From contig NC_080570.1 of NCBI RefSeq assembly GCF_030247185.1, forward strand, positions 75,558,132-75,622,131: a stretch of DNA of 64,000 nucleotides, written 5' to 3'. The notes beneath the pieces are model-generated. The model was not told the origin of the DNA and ran no database searches. It worked only from the letters and a program-made list of their open reading frames with translations. Of the stretch, positions 22,748-33,565 are shown piece after piece (the stretch's first letter is position 1; the number at the start of each line of letters is the position of its first letter). This stretch comes from Malaya genurostris. Lineage: Eukaryota; Arthropoda; Insecta; Diptera; Culicidae. The translations under genes and the position numbers were made by a program.

Positions 22748-25700
22748 AAGGCCATAGCAGGATAAGCATGTAAAATCTGCCCCAAAGGGAATTCATATCG
22801 TTATACCACATTCGAAAGGTCATAGACTGTAAACAATTTCCTCAAAGTTTCAACCCTTTAACTGCCATATTGACGGAGCTAGGGTGGTTCTATTGATTTT
22901 TATTTTATTTGATTTTTGAAGAAACTACTCCTCCGAAAAATTTGAAAAAAATCAGGCATATTTAAGGCATTATGGGGATGCTTTACAATTTTTTTCAAAA
23001 TTTTTGAAGATGTATTTCTTTCATTAAAAAATACTAGAAAATTTTGAAACATATTTTTTCCCTCTTCCAATTTTTGCACCACCCTGGATTTTTTAGAGAT
23101 AAATAAAGAATTTTTGGACATGTTAAAATGGTATATTTTCATATTTTTTAAAAATGTGGACGACCAAAATATTTAATTTTTTCTAAAAAATAAGTAACAA
23201 TCGACCATGCGTTCCCATCAAATTCTGAGAGAAGGGAACGTATGGTGCTTTATCTTAGCAGTTTCTAGTAGTAGTCGACCATGCGTTCCCATAATGTTCT
23301 CTTAAAAGGGAAACGCATGGTGCTTTGTTCTAGTAGTTTATGATGCAACTCAAGTGCAGGGCTTAGAAATCAAAGTAACGAAAAGGAGGAAATGAGTATC
23401 AACCTTTGCATAATACATACACGATCATACTCCGGGTACAACCTAGAAAGCTACAAAGCAAGAACTTACTGGTATGTGGTTTATATATGAATGGTAGTAA
23501 TACATGAACGTCGCGAGTATTACACATATGAAATTCGGTTATGACAGTCAAGAACTAGAGCGGGTGTCAGTTTTTTACGTGTTGCTGATGGATGTAAAGA
23601 AAGAATAATGAAAGAAAGAATGAAAATTTTATTACAGTGTCAAAAGTTATCATAAAGGTATGTTATCGAGGGATGTCTATAGTTTTCTGGCAAAATGTAT
23701 GATAAAGATAAAGTTGGAATTTTGTGTTTGAAAACGTCAATCGAATATCTTCATGATGGTTTTCATGGTTTGTAGACTGATAGCGCTATATATTTTTATA
23801 TTTATTCTAAAATTTGAAACAACAACAGATATAAAAAATAGTGATGCGTTATTTTTCGTTTTTGTTATAACCTTTGCATAATTTCAAGTCAAGCATTTAT
23901 CGACCATGTCTATTAAAAAACTTGATTCGCTGAGTCGATCTCTTTAATTTTTGGGTATATTGTGTAGAAAGCTCCATATTTTCCAGAAAATAGCTGAAAA
24001 TACATAATTAACTCAGTAAGTGATTTTCACTCTCAGAGGAACGCTTCCAGGTTTTTACAGGTTTAATAATTTTGTTCAAATTGCGAACGGGAAGTTCTAA
24101 TAAGATAATATTATCAATCCTTGGATTGGAACGAGAGCAACAAGTATCGGAATATCGTAGCTCTGAAATAGAAGCTTTTGAAAAGGATGTTCTGCTAAGA
24201 AATTTTGGATTTAAAGCTTTATCACGAGATGACCCAATTGAGACACACAGATCACAAAAAAGCTATTCGGGCCGGTAATAAGTCTCATTTTTAAAAGCTT
24301 ACAAGTACTATATCGAGTACACTACAAATTCGACTGGATATTTGGGAATCCAGCGCCATTGCTGTGAATGCGTTATTGGCAATAGAACTGTTGGTTGCTG
24401 TTCACATGAGGCCGCCATTATTCACTACCTTTCCTTATGCTCGGTTTTTATCCAGAATTGTGAGGCCGGCGAAAATATTGTCAGAAATGCTTAAATCAGG
24501 ACAGCTACCAAGTGACGATGATAATTCTATAGAATAAACGAAAAGAATCAGAGAGAAAATGTGTGCATTGAAACAGCAATGTATTTTTATAACATTTTTA
24601 TCCCATTTCCTATTTAAATGAATAATACAGTCAATAATTTTCAGAAACTTTTTCGTGACCTTTCTTACATGGAACTTCTTAATCATTTCATGAAGACAAT
24701 TGAAGTTTCAATTTAATAATTGACCCTTTTGAGTCTTAATTCTGACTCCTACTGCGTCCATTAGTTCATCCAATAGCAAAATTTTATTAAAAATGATGTG
24801 CTGATAAAAAACTCCAACAACAATCAACAACAAAATGTATAAAAATTTCAGCTTATTTTATAATTTATAGCAGTTCATCGTTTGGTTCAAATAATATGAT
24901 ATTTAAAAAATGAGAGGAATATGCTTTATTAAACTCAAATTGTTGTGACTATATTAGTATTATATTAGGATAAGAATTCTATGTAAAAGTGATGCTACGA
25001 CGAAGAACAACTTATGTAAATTGCCTTAAGAAATAAAAGTATTTATGGAAAAACAATTATAAGAAATCGATTCCAACCTTCATCAGTGGCCACTTTTGTT
25101 TGACACCAATATAAAAAAGAAAAAATTAAATTCACTGCTGTTTCAACTCGCTATGTATTTAGTGAAATGTACAGAGCTGGCAAAAAGAAAACCGCGTTGT
25201 ACGAGACCCAACAGTGCAAAACGATTTGACCATTTCATGAAACATTATCGAATCATCGAATTATATACAGTCACCCGCTCTAGTTCTTGACTACCGTAAC
25301 CGAACTGCATATGTGTGATACTCGCAACGTTCATATATTACTACCATTCATATATAAACCACATACCAGTAAGTTCTCGCTTTGTAGCTTTCTAGGTTGT
25401 ACCCGAAGTATGATCGTATATGTATTATGCAAAGGTTGATACTCATTTCCTTCTTTTCGTTACTGTGATTTCTAAGCCCTGCGCTTGAGTTGCATCATAA
25501 ACTACTAGAACAAAGCACCATGCGTTTCCGTTTTAAGAGAACTTTATGGGAACGCATGGTCGACTACTACTAGAAACTGCTAAGATAAAGCACCATGCGT
25601 TTCCTTCTCTCAGAATTTGATGGGAACGCATGATCGACTGTTATTGATTTTTTAGACAAAATCAAATATTTTGGTCGTCCACATTTTTAAAAAATATGAA

Positions 25701-26094
25701 AACATACCATTTTAACATGTCCAAAAATTCTTTATTTATCACTAAAAAATCCAGGGTGGTGCAAAAATTGGAAGAGAGAAAAAATATGTTTCAAAATTTT
25801 CTAGTATTTTTAATGAAAGAAATACATCTTCAAAAATTTTGAAAAAAATTGTAAAGCATCCCCATAATGCCTTAAATATGCCTGATTTTTTTCAAATTTT
25901 TCGGAGGAGTAGTTTCTTCAAAAATCAAATAAAATAAAAATTAATAGAACCACCCTAGCTCCGTCAATATGGCAGTTAAAGGGTTGAAACTTTGAGAAAA
26001 TTGTTTCCAGTCTATAACCTTTCGAATGTGATATAACAATATGAATTCCCTTTGGGGGCAGATTTCACATGCTTATCCTGCTATAGCCTTTAGG
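22748..26094. mobile_element. Foldback-type element with arms of about 820 bp
   Basis: The left arm (22748-23567) and right arm (25271-26094) are reverse complements at roughly 93% by eye, over sequence such as AAAGGCCATAGCAGGATAAG at the outer edge and TCAAGAACTAGAGCGGGTG at the inner edge. The interior (23568-25270) has no recognisable transposase; the longest frame is 68 codons. No clear target duplication flanks it (GATG on the left, AGGT on the right). Very long inverted repeats occur in Foldback and some Mutator-like elements; neither is proven here. Confidence 0.8.
23200..23345 (+). repeat. Two tandem hairpin units inside the left foldback arm
   Basis: TCGACCATGCGTTCCCAT, a spacer, then GGGAACGTATGGTGCTTT makes a hairpin. 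The unit, about 75 bp, is repeated immediately with small changes (TCGACCATGCGTTCCCATAA ... GGGAAACGCATGGTGCTTTG). The mirrored pair is in the right arm at about 25500-25645. Confidence 0.75.
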
Positions 26095-26129
26095 TTATTC
26101 CTTCACGAATTTTCGAACTTTTGATCGAA

Positions 26130-27100
26130 CGCTCTTCATCAAATTCCGGACAAGTGTTGTATCACATGTTTGGACGCTTGAGCCCAAATTTTTTTGAACT
26201 CCTGCATGTTCCCAGCTGCCTTACCAGTCTTCTTGAAGACCTTCTTCACAATTGCCCAGTAACGTTCGATGGGTCGACGCTGAGGGTAATTTGGTGGATT
26301 GATATTTTTCTCAACGAAATTTATACCCTTTTCCGCAAGCCAGTCTTGCGCATAGTGAGCCGACGCTAAATCCGGCCAAAACATGGAGGTGTACTATACT
26401 TCTTATATAAAGGCAGCAATCTCTTCTGGAGACACTCAGATCGATAGGTTTCTTCATTTATAATTCCGGTAGTGTTAAAAATGGTTGACTTCAAAACACA
26501 GGAACATATTGCTTGCCATACCAGTACCTTTCGACCGAATTTCTCCACTTGAATCGACCTGTCCGTATCGCGCACACCCTCCCCAACGACGACAGTAAAG
26601 TATTGTGGACCTGGAAGGGTTTTTGAGTCCTGCTTTACATAAGTCTCATTGTTCATCAAAACGCATGCATCCGGACACTGCAAAAGACGCGAATACAATT
26701 TCCGGGCCCTTATTGCTGCTCGCTTCTTTTGTTCTAAACTTTTTTTTCGAGATTTTTTGCTTCTTGTAGGTCTTCAGGTGATTTCGCCTCTTGATACGCT
26801 GGATCATTCCGACCCTCGTTCCTGCTTATTTAGCCAAATCACGTATTGACATTGATTTGTTCTTCACTATTAGAGATTCCACTTTCTGATCCAGTTTCGG
26901 GTTGGAAGAACCGGGTTTTCTGGCTCTTCCTGGTAGGTTATCCAAAGAATAGTGTTCCCCAAACTTATTAATGATGGTTTTAATACTGGCATGGTGAATT
27001 CCAAACCGCTTCGCCAATTTCGCATAGTAATACCCTTCTCACTAAGCCATGTGTCCAGAACCTTAATTTTCACTTCTTTTTCAATACGCGATATTTTGAA
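26130..27100 (-). pseudogene. DD37E/Tc1-mariner superfamily transposase, broken
   Basis: Minus-strand pieces in three frames. The helix-turn-helix (KRFGIHHASIKTIINKFGEH, LPGRARKPGSSNP, MSIRDLAK) lies at 26826-27017. The first catalytic acidic region (MNNETYVKQDSKTLPGPQYF) and EKFGRKVLVWQAICS lie at 26366-26698. The second and third catalytic region (WPDLASAHYAQDWLAEKGIN ... RRPIERYWAIVKK) lies at 26139-26384. The aspartate of the first site reads Asn here (NNETY against DDETY in the copy at 34 kb). Spacing from the second D to the last E is 34 rather than 37 because three residues are missing. It cannot be active. Confidence 0.85.
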
Positions 27101-27494
27101 AAGTTTCAACCGCACAAACAAGTAAACAAACGAAAGCTGACAGCCAAACGCACAGCATGCTGTGATCTGAGCTAAAAAACCATCACAAATACATGCGTAC
27201 AACACAAATTTATGTGGATAGCTTATTTCCGATACACTCCTTAGTCCATGATTGAGGTCATCCTCCAATAATATCCTCGAATATGAAGAAACAGCCAAAT
27301 TTCGATCAAAAGGTGTCTCGTGCGAATCGAACCGTGCACAAAATAAATCCACAAACGGTCCAGCCGCTTGTGCAAGTTCAGCAAGTTTGAGAAGTTTTAT
27401 CCGTAGTAGAATTAAAAACAAAGATTTCTGGGATTCTGATTTAAAATGTGGTCAAATTAGGTAGTACTCCGGGAAAAATTAAGTAAGTTTTGAC

Positions 27495-27820
27495 AATCGT
27501 GATGGATGAACGCAAAATCTTAGTTCGTGATATAAGATGTGCTGAAATGGTTAGCATATCAACTGGAAGTGCTTTTATGTTACGATCTTACGCAAAAATC
27601 TGGTCATGAAAACCGGTCTTTTCCAAATGGGTGCCTCGTTCGCTCACAATCGAACAAAAGCAACAACGCATCAACGATCCAAAGAGCGGCACTGTTTAGT
27701 CGCAATAAAAAGGATTTCATGCGTTGATATGAAACAGTGGACGAGACATGGATCTACCTTTTTTCTTCGGAGTCTAATCAACATTCAAACCGTGCAAAAA
27801 CGCAACTGGTAGATGGAACA
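27495..27820 (+). pseudogene. Mariner transposase fragment
   Basis: Across three frames the sequence reads MDERKILVRDI...ISTGSAFMLRSYAKI, VPRSLTIEQKQQRINDPK, LFSRNKKDFMR and VDETWIYLFSSESNQHS. These correspond to the second helix-turn-helix, the linker and the first catalytic aspartate (VDETW) of mariner transposases. It is frameshifted several times and truncated after the first aspartate. No terminal repeats were found. Confidence 0.75.
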
Positions 27821-28204
27821 ATTATGGCGTCAATGTTTAGATGCTCGAGGTACATTTAACATCGACTATTTTGGAAAGGAAAGTACCATCAAAAGTGATT
27901 TATTGATGTGTGTTTCCTAGTTATTTCCTGAACTTTTTGAACGAAGTGTTAGCAATCTTCTCTGCGGCAGTATCGAACCGCACATTTTCTGTAATTTGAA
28001 TTTGACCGCCAGTATAGAAAACAAAAAAGCAATTCTACGACAAACATTTTTTCATTTATGTGAAGATATAGAACGGAAAGGTGAGATGTGAAGGTTCATT
28101 TGAGCAAACAGAAATCTTCAAGTAACATAGCTTTTACTTTCTTTCAGAAGAGTAGAAAGTGCCAACTTCTGGTAACTTTACCGGTTCGGATAGTAAATGG
28201 TAAA
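27821..28204. other. No gene recognised
   Basis: Unannotated sequence downstream of the mariner fragment, with no motif that I can name. Confidence 0.4.
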
Positions 28205-28395
28205 AGACCTTTATCGGTACTTTCCGGCATACCAGAGAGTCGAGTAATTTGTATTGATGAGTTGCTTAAGCTCGACTCCTATGGCGGAAGGTAAAAGTTA
28301 AGTTACTAAAATATTTCTGCTTGCTCAAGTGACCCTTATCCCGCCTCGCCTCTCTGATATACATCCTTCCTTTATTATTCTGAGTTACATATATT
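28205..28395 (+). repeat. Repeat shared with 22165-22360
   Basis: The second copy of the repeat centred on CTCGACTCCTATGGCGGAAGG. See the entry at 22165 for the shared blocks. Confidence 0.55.
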
Positions 28396-28554
28396 CTAAT
28401 TATGAATAATACTAATATTAACATTGTTTATCAATCGAAATTTCAGGTGGGTAATTACCTACCTTTGGAATATTCGGGTGGGTAGAACTACCCACCGTAA
28501 CCACCTCTTTCACCGGCCCTGGTCTTAAACCTAACTAAAAAGAGCTAGTTCCTA

Positions 28555-29520
28555 TATTGCTTCGCCGGTTTGAATGACGATATAAAAAATTTCAACACTT
28601 TTCACTCAGTACCGGACTTCGCACCGTATAGGACCTTTCATTTGAACCTAAGTTTGTGAAAAATCTGTCAAACCATGTCTGAGAACAGTGAGTGAGTTCC
28701 ATTTTGGAGTATATGCTTCTTTCAATCGAAAATCGAGAATCGGAAGAGCCAGCTGGTCATCTACTGACAATCACTACCGATTCGAAAAGTTTTGAAACCT
28801 TTCAACGCTTTTTGCACCGCCGCTTTAAGCGACGATATGAAATTTTAATACTTCACCTAGTAATTTTGGTACCGTCGGATCAGGAGTTTCATATGGGATC
28901 ACAAAACCTTTCATTTGAACAAAAGCTTGTGTAAATTATGGCGTGACCGATTCGAAAGAGAGTTAGGAAGTAATTTGAAATTGATATTTTTACACTAAAC
29001 GCCCTGTAACTCCAGAACCGGAAATCGGGTTAATTTAAAATTCAAGATTTTTCTGTGTTATTTCAAGAAATTTCAATTTTTTGTGGAATCCCACGATTTT
29101 TGTTTTCTGCAAGGTTCTTTAAATAATGCTAATTTTTTAATGCAAAAACTGGATGAAAACATTGAAAGTGAAAACCGGAAACGTATTTTTCAATACAAGA
29201 ATTGTTAAAAAACATCATTTTTGAACACGCACTTATCGTCAAACTTATCTTACCGAACTTCAATTAGGTTTGAATTTCATCCAGATCCGACTTACAAGGT
29301 GATGAGGTCTTAAACTTTCAAATCGTCGACGATGCGAGAAACGAAAAAAGATTACAATTTGAAAAGGTTATACTATTCCATGACCAAAAGAACTTTCTTG
29401 TTTTCGTTCAAGATTCGAAGAAAAATGTTTTTTTAAGAATCTGTTAGAAAAAATTAATGAAAATGGGAGAAATATGCGAAAGGCATCATCATACCTCTAG
29501 GTGAATTGAAACGGTGTTTT
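28555..29520. repeat. Family F fragments in opposite orientations
   Basis: 28555-29050 reads in reverse F orientation (TTCGCCGGTTTGAATGACGA, ACCTTTCATTTGAACCTAAG, AGTGAGTGAGTTCCATTTTG). About 29250-29520 reads forward and ends with the F terminal motif GCGAAAGGCATCATCATACC, TCTAGGTG. It is thus a head-to-head composite or two insertions. Confidence 0.55.
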
Positions 29521-30560
29521 TTTATTTCAAATCTTTGAAACATTTCACATCCTAAAAAACTGCGAGTGTCAAAGTGTGAAAACTTCTATCTGAATCTCAG
29601 TGGTTGAGTAACATTTCATACTCATATAAGCAGAAACTCCTCTTCTTTAAAATTTAATAACGAAAGCGAAATTTGATTTGGTGGGGAAGAAGTTTACCGA
29701 GTTCCGTGCTAGCATTTACCATGCCACCACCCTCGTAGATATGGGAACCGCATAGCGACAAGATGCTTGAGGTAAGCCACTGAATTTATTTCGCGTTCTT
29801 TTACTACCGGTGCTACACCTACATGACAGAAGCTATTCCAGAAATCGAGTTTCGAAGCTCGAAGTAATTATTATTTCATTTACTGCTGAATGCTCGACAA
29901 TCAGGCGACGGAACTAAGAAGCGCTGGATAATTATTGTACACATTTTTAATTAAAGCTTACGTCTGGAAAGATAAAGTGATTTGTAGATTATTATTTCAC
30001 ATGATTGCTGTGTTTCCAATACGACTTGCAGTTTATCCAAAATGTGCAGTCATGTGTGATCGAAATGATTGCGATACAATTTTAGTTGATCCCATTTAAT
30101 TCCACTAACCGATGACAATCGATAGTGTGATGATAAATAATTAAATTAATTGTAGTGGAGGTAAGATAATGCTGACTGTTAAGAGACACCGAGCAGGCGA
30201 TGTTGCTGTAATGAAAATTCGTTCAATACTAAATGGATTTGAATATCAATCCCCTTATTAGTTAGAAAAAAAAAGTTTTTAGCACGAGTAGAGTTATGTT
30301 CTTTCCATCGGTGCAATGCTATGTGATCTAGTAATTAATAAGTTGAATTTAAATCATTATCACAAAAAATATATATCTAGCACATCTAAACTTTTTTCTA
30401 TAGTACAGTAACGGCAGTTTTCCAGAAGCTCGTCAACACAAAGCACCATACAGTAGAACTTTAAAATTGGTCAAAGCCGGATGTTGTGTTTCCGCCTTGT
30501 TACTGGACTAGTGCTCTCCAAGCAGGCACTTTATTGTTTGTGTATGTGTGTACCTTGTTC
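29521..30560. other. Upstream region of the OBP gene, no repeat recognised
   Basis: One of the few stretches over 1 kb in which I recognise no interspersed repeat. It lies immediately upstream of the OBP gene and is the most plausible place for its regulatory DNA. Confidence 0.45.
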
Positions 30561-30566
30561 TATATC

Positions 30567-30573
30567 TATAAAA
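30567..30573 (+). promoter_or_regulatory. Candidate TATA box for the OBP gene
   Basis: TATAAAA sits in TATCTATAAAATTGAAC, about 440 bp upstream of the OBP start codon. No perfect TCAGT initiator lies at the expected 30 bp downstream; the nearest is GTTCAGCAGTT at about 30611-30621. In this AT-rich sequence a chance match is quite possible. Confidence 0.25.
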
Positions 30574-31006
30574 TTGAACAAAATTAACGAGAGACTCTAT
30601 AGTTCTTTGTGTTCAGCAGTTGCAGCTGCACCGTTGCACACGTTTTGTCGCTGTCAAAACTCGAGTTGGTTGGTTAGTTTTATTTATTTATTTTTTTGAA
30701 ATTTTTCCTTTCGCATTTTGCCAGATTCTCATCTTCTTTTCTGTATTGCAAAGAGTGCTCTCGTTGCAGTTGCCATTTGAAGCAGCAGATTTTTCCTGTT
30801 CACTATTATTGTGTCCCAGGGCTTGAGAGATTTTTTTTTAATTATTCTAACGCTACAACTCACCTGACAACAAATTGGTTGTTCTCGGGTTCACACTCCT
30901 GCAAACGGACTAACCGAACGTGGTGGGAGAACGGAGGAGATAACAAAGATTGTTTTGTGGAAAGTACCTAATACAAATAGTCACGGTGTTGTCCAAGCAT
31001 TGGAAC

Positions 31007-31569
31007 ATGTTTACGACCATACTTTTCATGCTACTGGTTGGGATGATCAGTTGTGACGTACCTAGACGAGATGCTGAAGTAGGTTAATGTTTTGCTACAG
31101 GATAACTTCGAGCTTCAACAATACAAGAAATATTTTAACGCTTCTGTTTCTCCGTATAGTATCCACCCCCGGAGTTTTTAGAGAAAATGAAACCCATGCA
31201 CGATGAATGTGTTGCCGAAACAGGTGCTTCCGAAGGTAAGTTTTTTGTTTGTTTTATACTTCCACTGAAAGTTTACCTTTTTCACCCTTTTCAGAGGCCA
31301 TCAAGCGGTTCAGTGATCAGGAAGTGCACGAAGATGACAATCTGAAATGCTACATGAACTGCCTATTCCATAAAGCCGGGGTAGTTGATGACAAAGGCGA
31401 ATTTCACTATGTGAAAATTCAGGACTTTTTGCCCGAGTCGATGCACCTGATCACGCTCAATTGGTTCAAACGATGTCTCTATCCGCAGGGGGAGAATTTA
31501 TGTCAGAAGGCTTTCTGGCTCAACAAGTGCTGGAAGGAACGCGATCCAGTTCATTACTTTTTGCCTTAG
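31007..31569 (+). CDS. Odorant-binding protein, OBP1-like (three exons)
   Basis: Exons 31007-31078, 31160-31235 and 31295-31569 join to 423 nt encoding 140 residues. Both introns (81 and 59 bp) are GT-AG. The first joins DAE to YPPPE, which restores the conserved mature N-terminus of mosquito OBP1 proteins. Residues 1-16 are a signal peptide (MFTTILFMLLVGMISC). Six cysteines at 41, 68, 72, 110, 119 and 128 give C-x26-C-x3-C-x37-C-x8-C-x8-C, the classic OBP pattern of three disulfides. The block KCYMNCLFH, then VVDDKG, CLYPQGENLC and a DPxHYFLP C-terminus place it in the OBP1/OS-E/OS-F (Obp83) group. The C-terminus normally closes the ligand pocket. Residues such as LNWFKR replace the usual ALHMGKR, so it is a paralogue rather than OBP1 itself. 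Role by family: secreted carrier of hydrophobic odorants in sensillar lymph. It is intact and is the only host gene seen here. Confidence 0.93.
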
Positions 31570-31612
31570 ATCGTTCGAACCAGGTGAAAAATTTACATTC
31601 GTTTTGATTGTG

Positions 31613-31618
31613 AATAAA
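31613..31618 (+). terminator. OBP polyadenylation signal
   Basis: AATAAA lies 44 bases after the TAG stop, followed by a T-rich stretch (CTTTTTTGTTTT), as expected for a short 3' UTR. Confidence 0.7.
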
Positions 31619-31894
31619 CTTTTTTGTTTTAACTACTGTTTATCGAACCTTTTATTGAACTATTATGACACAAATATGCCTAGTCGTTACAAGGAAAACT
31701 ATATTTCACTTTTACTTGGATAGCTTTTAGTAGCCTTATTGGCTTTCAAGAGAGTAAAAACAGTGAAAACCTTAAGAAATTTAAAATTGGAACTGAAAAT
31801 ATTTGAAAAATGAATGATACAAAACGTCTCGCTTAAGAAGAAATGGAAATGAAAATATATCATTCTTTTATTGATGAGGCATTACTCTTTTGTT

Positions 31895-32040
31895 GTTTAC
31901 TCTCATAGAGAAGGGTTATGTAACCAGAAGGATCAAATGTCATATTTCACTAGAATCAGTACATCCGAAGTCAAACTTTTTTTTTTAATCTTGTCTTAAT
32001 CCGATTTCTGGATCCGCAATGGAATTGATATATACTTTCA
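31895..32040 (+). repeat. Family F fragment F5
   Basis: CTCATAGAGAAGGGTTATGTAACC and GTCATATTTCACTAGAATCA correspond to the F 5' region. The fragment stops at the SINE that follows. Confidence 0.45.
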
Positions 32041-32054
32041 TTATTTTCGGCATT

Positions 32055-32258
32055 TGTCTCGGTTTGGCGGTTCTATGCAAAGACACTGGCCTTATAAGCC
32101 AGTTGTCGTATATTCTCGATCTCCGAAGGACTGTTAGTGTCAATAGGATCGTAGCACCAGTCATGCAACGGTATCCTGCACGCTATGAATCGGTTACGAT
32201 ATCTGTTAAAACAGACGGTCAAATTTCACAAAAGGAATGTAATAACAAGGCTTTGGCT
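32055..32258 (+). repeat. tRNA-derived SINE, second copy
   Basis: Diverged match to the SINE at 17320-17525: GGTTTGGCGGTTCTATGCAAAG, ACTGGCCTTATAAGCCAGTT, then GTGTCAATAGGATCGTAGCACC. Box B is damaged (ATTCTCGATCTCC). It abuts the TA of the DD37E copy that begins at 32261. Confidence 0.65.
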
Positions 32259-32401
32259 TAAGGAGTGTATTGAGAGGTAGTTAGCAACATTGATTTTTGA
32301 ATAAAAAAGCGAAAAATAACATATTTTGACATCAATTTTCGATATATTGTAGAAAAACTACATTTTTATGCATTTCACTGATTATATTGAAGAAAATCCT
32401 A

Positions 32402-33559
32402 CACGGAACGACCGAAATCAGCATTTTCGCGAAAAATTTAGTTGATTTGCTGATTTTAGTTAGTTATTTTTTGAGACAACTAAAAAAATCTTACTTTTGC
32501 TGATTTAGATTTTTTATTCTCATTCCCTTAATAATAATAAAATATTTGTTGAAATGACTATTTTTTTTAGTTGAATTCACAAATTAAACGTACTGTCATT
32601 TCTTAGCTAAGGCACACTTCATATCCAGTCAACTAATTTTTTAGTTGAATTAAAGAAATATAATGTTGTTTTCAACCAATATGAATGGTTGAATTGGCTT
32701 CTGCAATCTGCAGCTATATGGCGCCCTGTCACCGAAACGGTAACACCTTAATGACTACTAGCCACTAGATGGCACACTACTGCCGAAAAAAATTCAGACG
32801 CGGTTGTCTTTTCTATATTGGCAGGTATAAATACGATGTTGTGTTGGAGAAAAAGACATAAACGAAACGTAAACATCTTTTTGAATTTTTTTTCTTCTAA
32901 ATCACTGTTTCTTCATTCTCACTGAAAACTTTGAGCACTCGGAAAACAAAAACCGAATACAAATAGTACACCGGACGGCACAGCTCGGAAGGTTTGAAGA
33001 TACAAAAAACCTTCATCACAATTAGAGTGAAACATTCGAAATTCACATCACTGTTCCGCGTAAAAACATTATTACGCACAATCGCTTCAAGTGCGCACAA
33101 ATTCTGAATAAATACACTTTCCACTAACAGTTTACGTCATTTTTACATATCGGTTTAGAAAATTATATAGGGATATATCGTAACACATGCGAAAAACATC
33201 TAAACAATTTGCGAGCAGTTTCAACAAGACTGTCCCTTTTAGCTTTTTAATGGATTGTTTTGCTTTGACACTGCTGTCCTTCAGTAATGACGGTGATAGA
33301 TAAATAGAATCAAAGTTTCTGATTTTAATAACGAAATTAGTTGTCAATGAGAATTTCGTGTTGGATTGAAATATTGCTGGTTTGTGTCCAGAATATTCGC
33401 CAACTAAACACATTCTCTAAAAATAAGAGTTTTTTTCAGCACAGTAAATTCTACATTTTAACTAATTTTATAGTTATTTTGGAAATTTTGTTGTTAGAAT
33501 CAACTAATTCAAAAACAGTAATACGAATTAGGCGCAGAGCTAATTTCGGTCGTTCCGTG
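32402..33559. mobile_element. CACGG-ended inverted-repeat element, copy B
   Basis: A 1,158-bp element with ends CACGGAACGACCGAAATCAG and the complement of CACGGAACGACCGAAATTAG, flanked by TA at 32400-32401 and 33560-33561. It is inserted in the 3' coding end or UTR of the DD37E copy B: the reading AFHRN just outside it continues in DNA on the other side. It is the second copy of the element at 11417-12597 and likewise has no transposase. Confidence 0.8.
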
Positions 33560-33565
33560 TAGTTT

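Larger units (their letters stand above)
22617..27241 (-). mobile_element. DD37E (ITmD37E-like) element interrupted by a foldback element
   Basis: The ends are inverted repeats: AAGAATGTACCGAAAATAAG at 22617 and the complement of AGGAGTGTATCGGAAATAAG ending at 27241. The shared GCTATCCACA follows in each case. TA flanks both sides (22615-22616 and 27242-27243). The transposase remnant is on the minus strand at 26130-27100. The 3' UTR is interrupted by a 3.35-kb foldback element (22748-26094). Without it the element would be about 1.28 kb, a normal size for this family. Confidence 0.8.
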
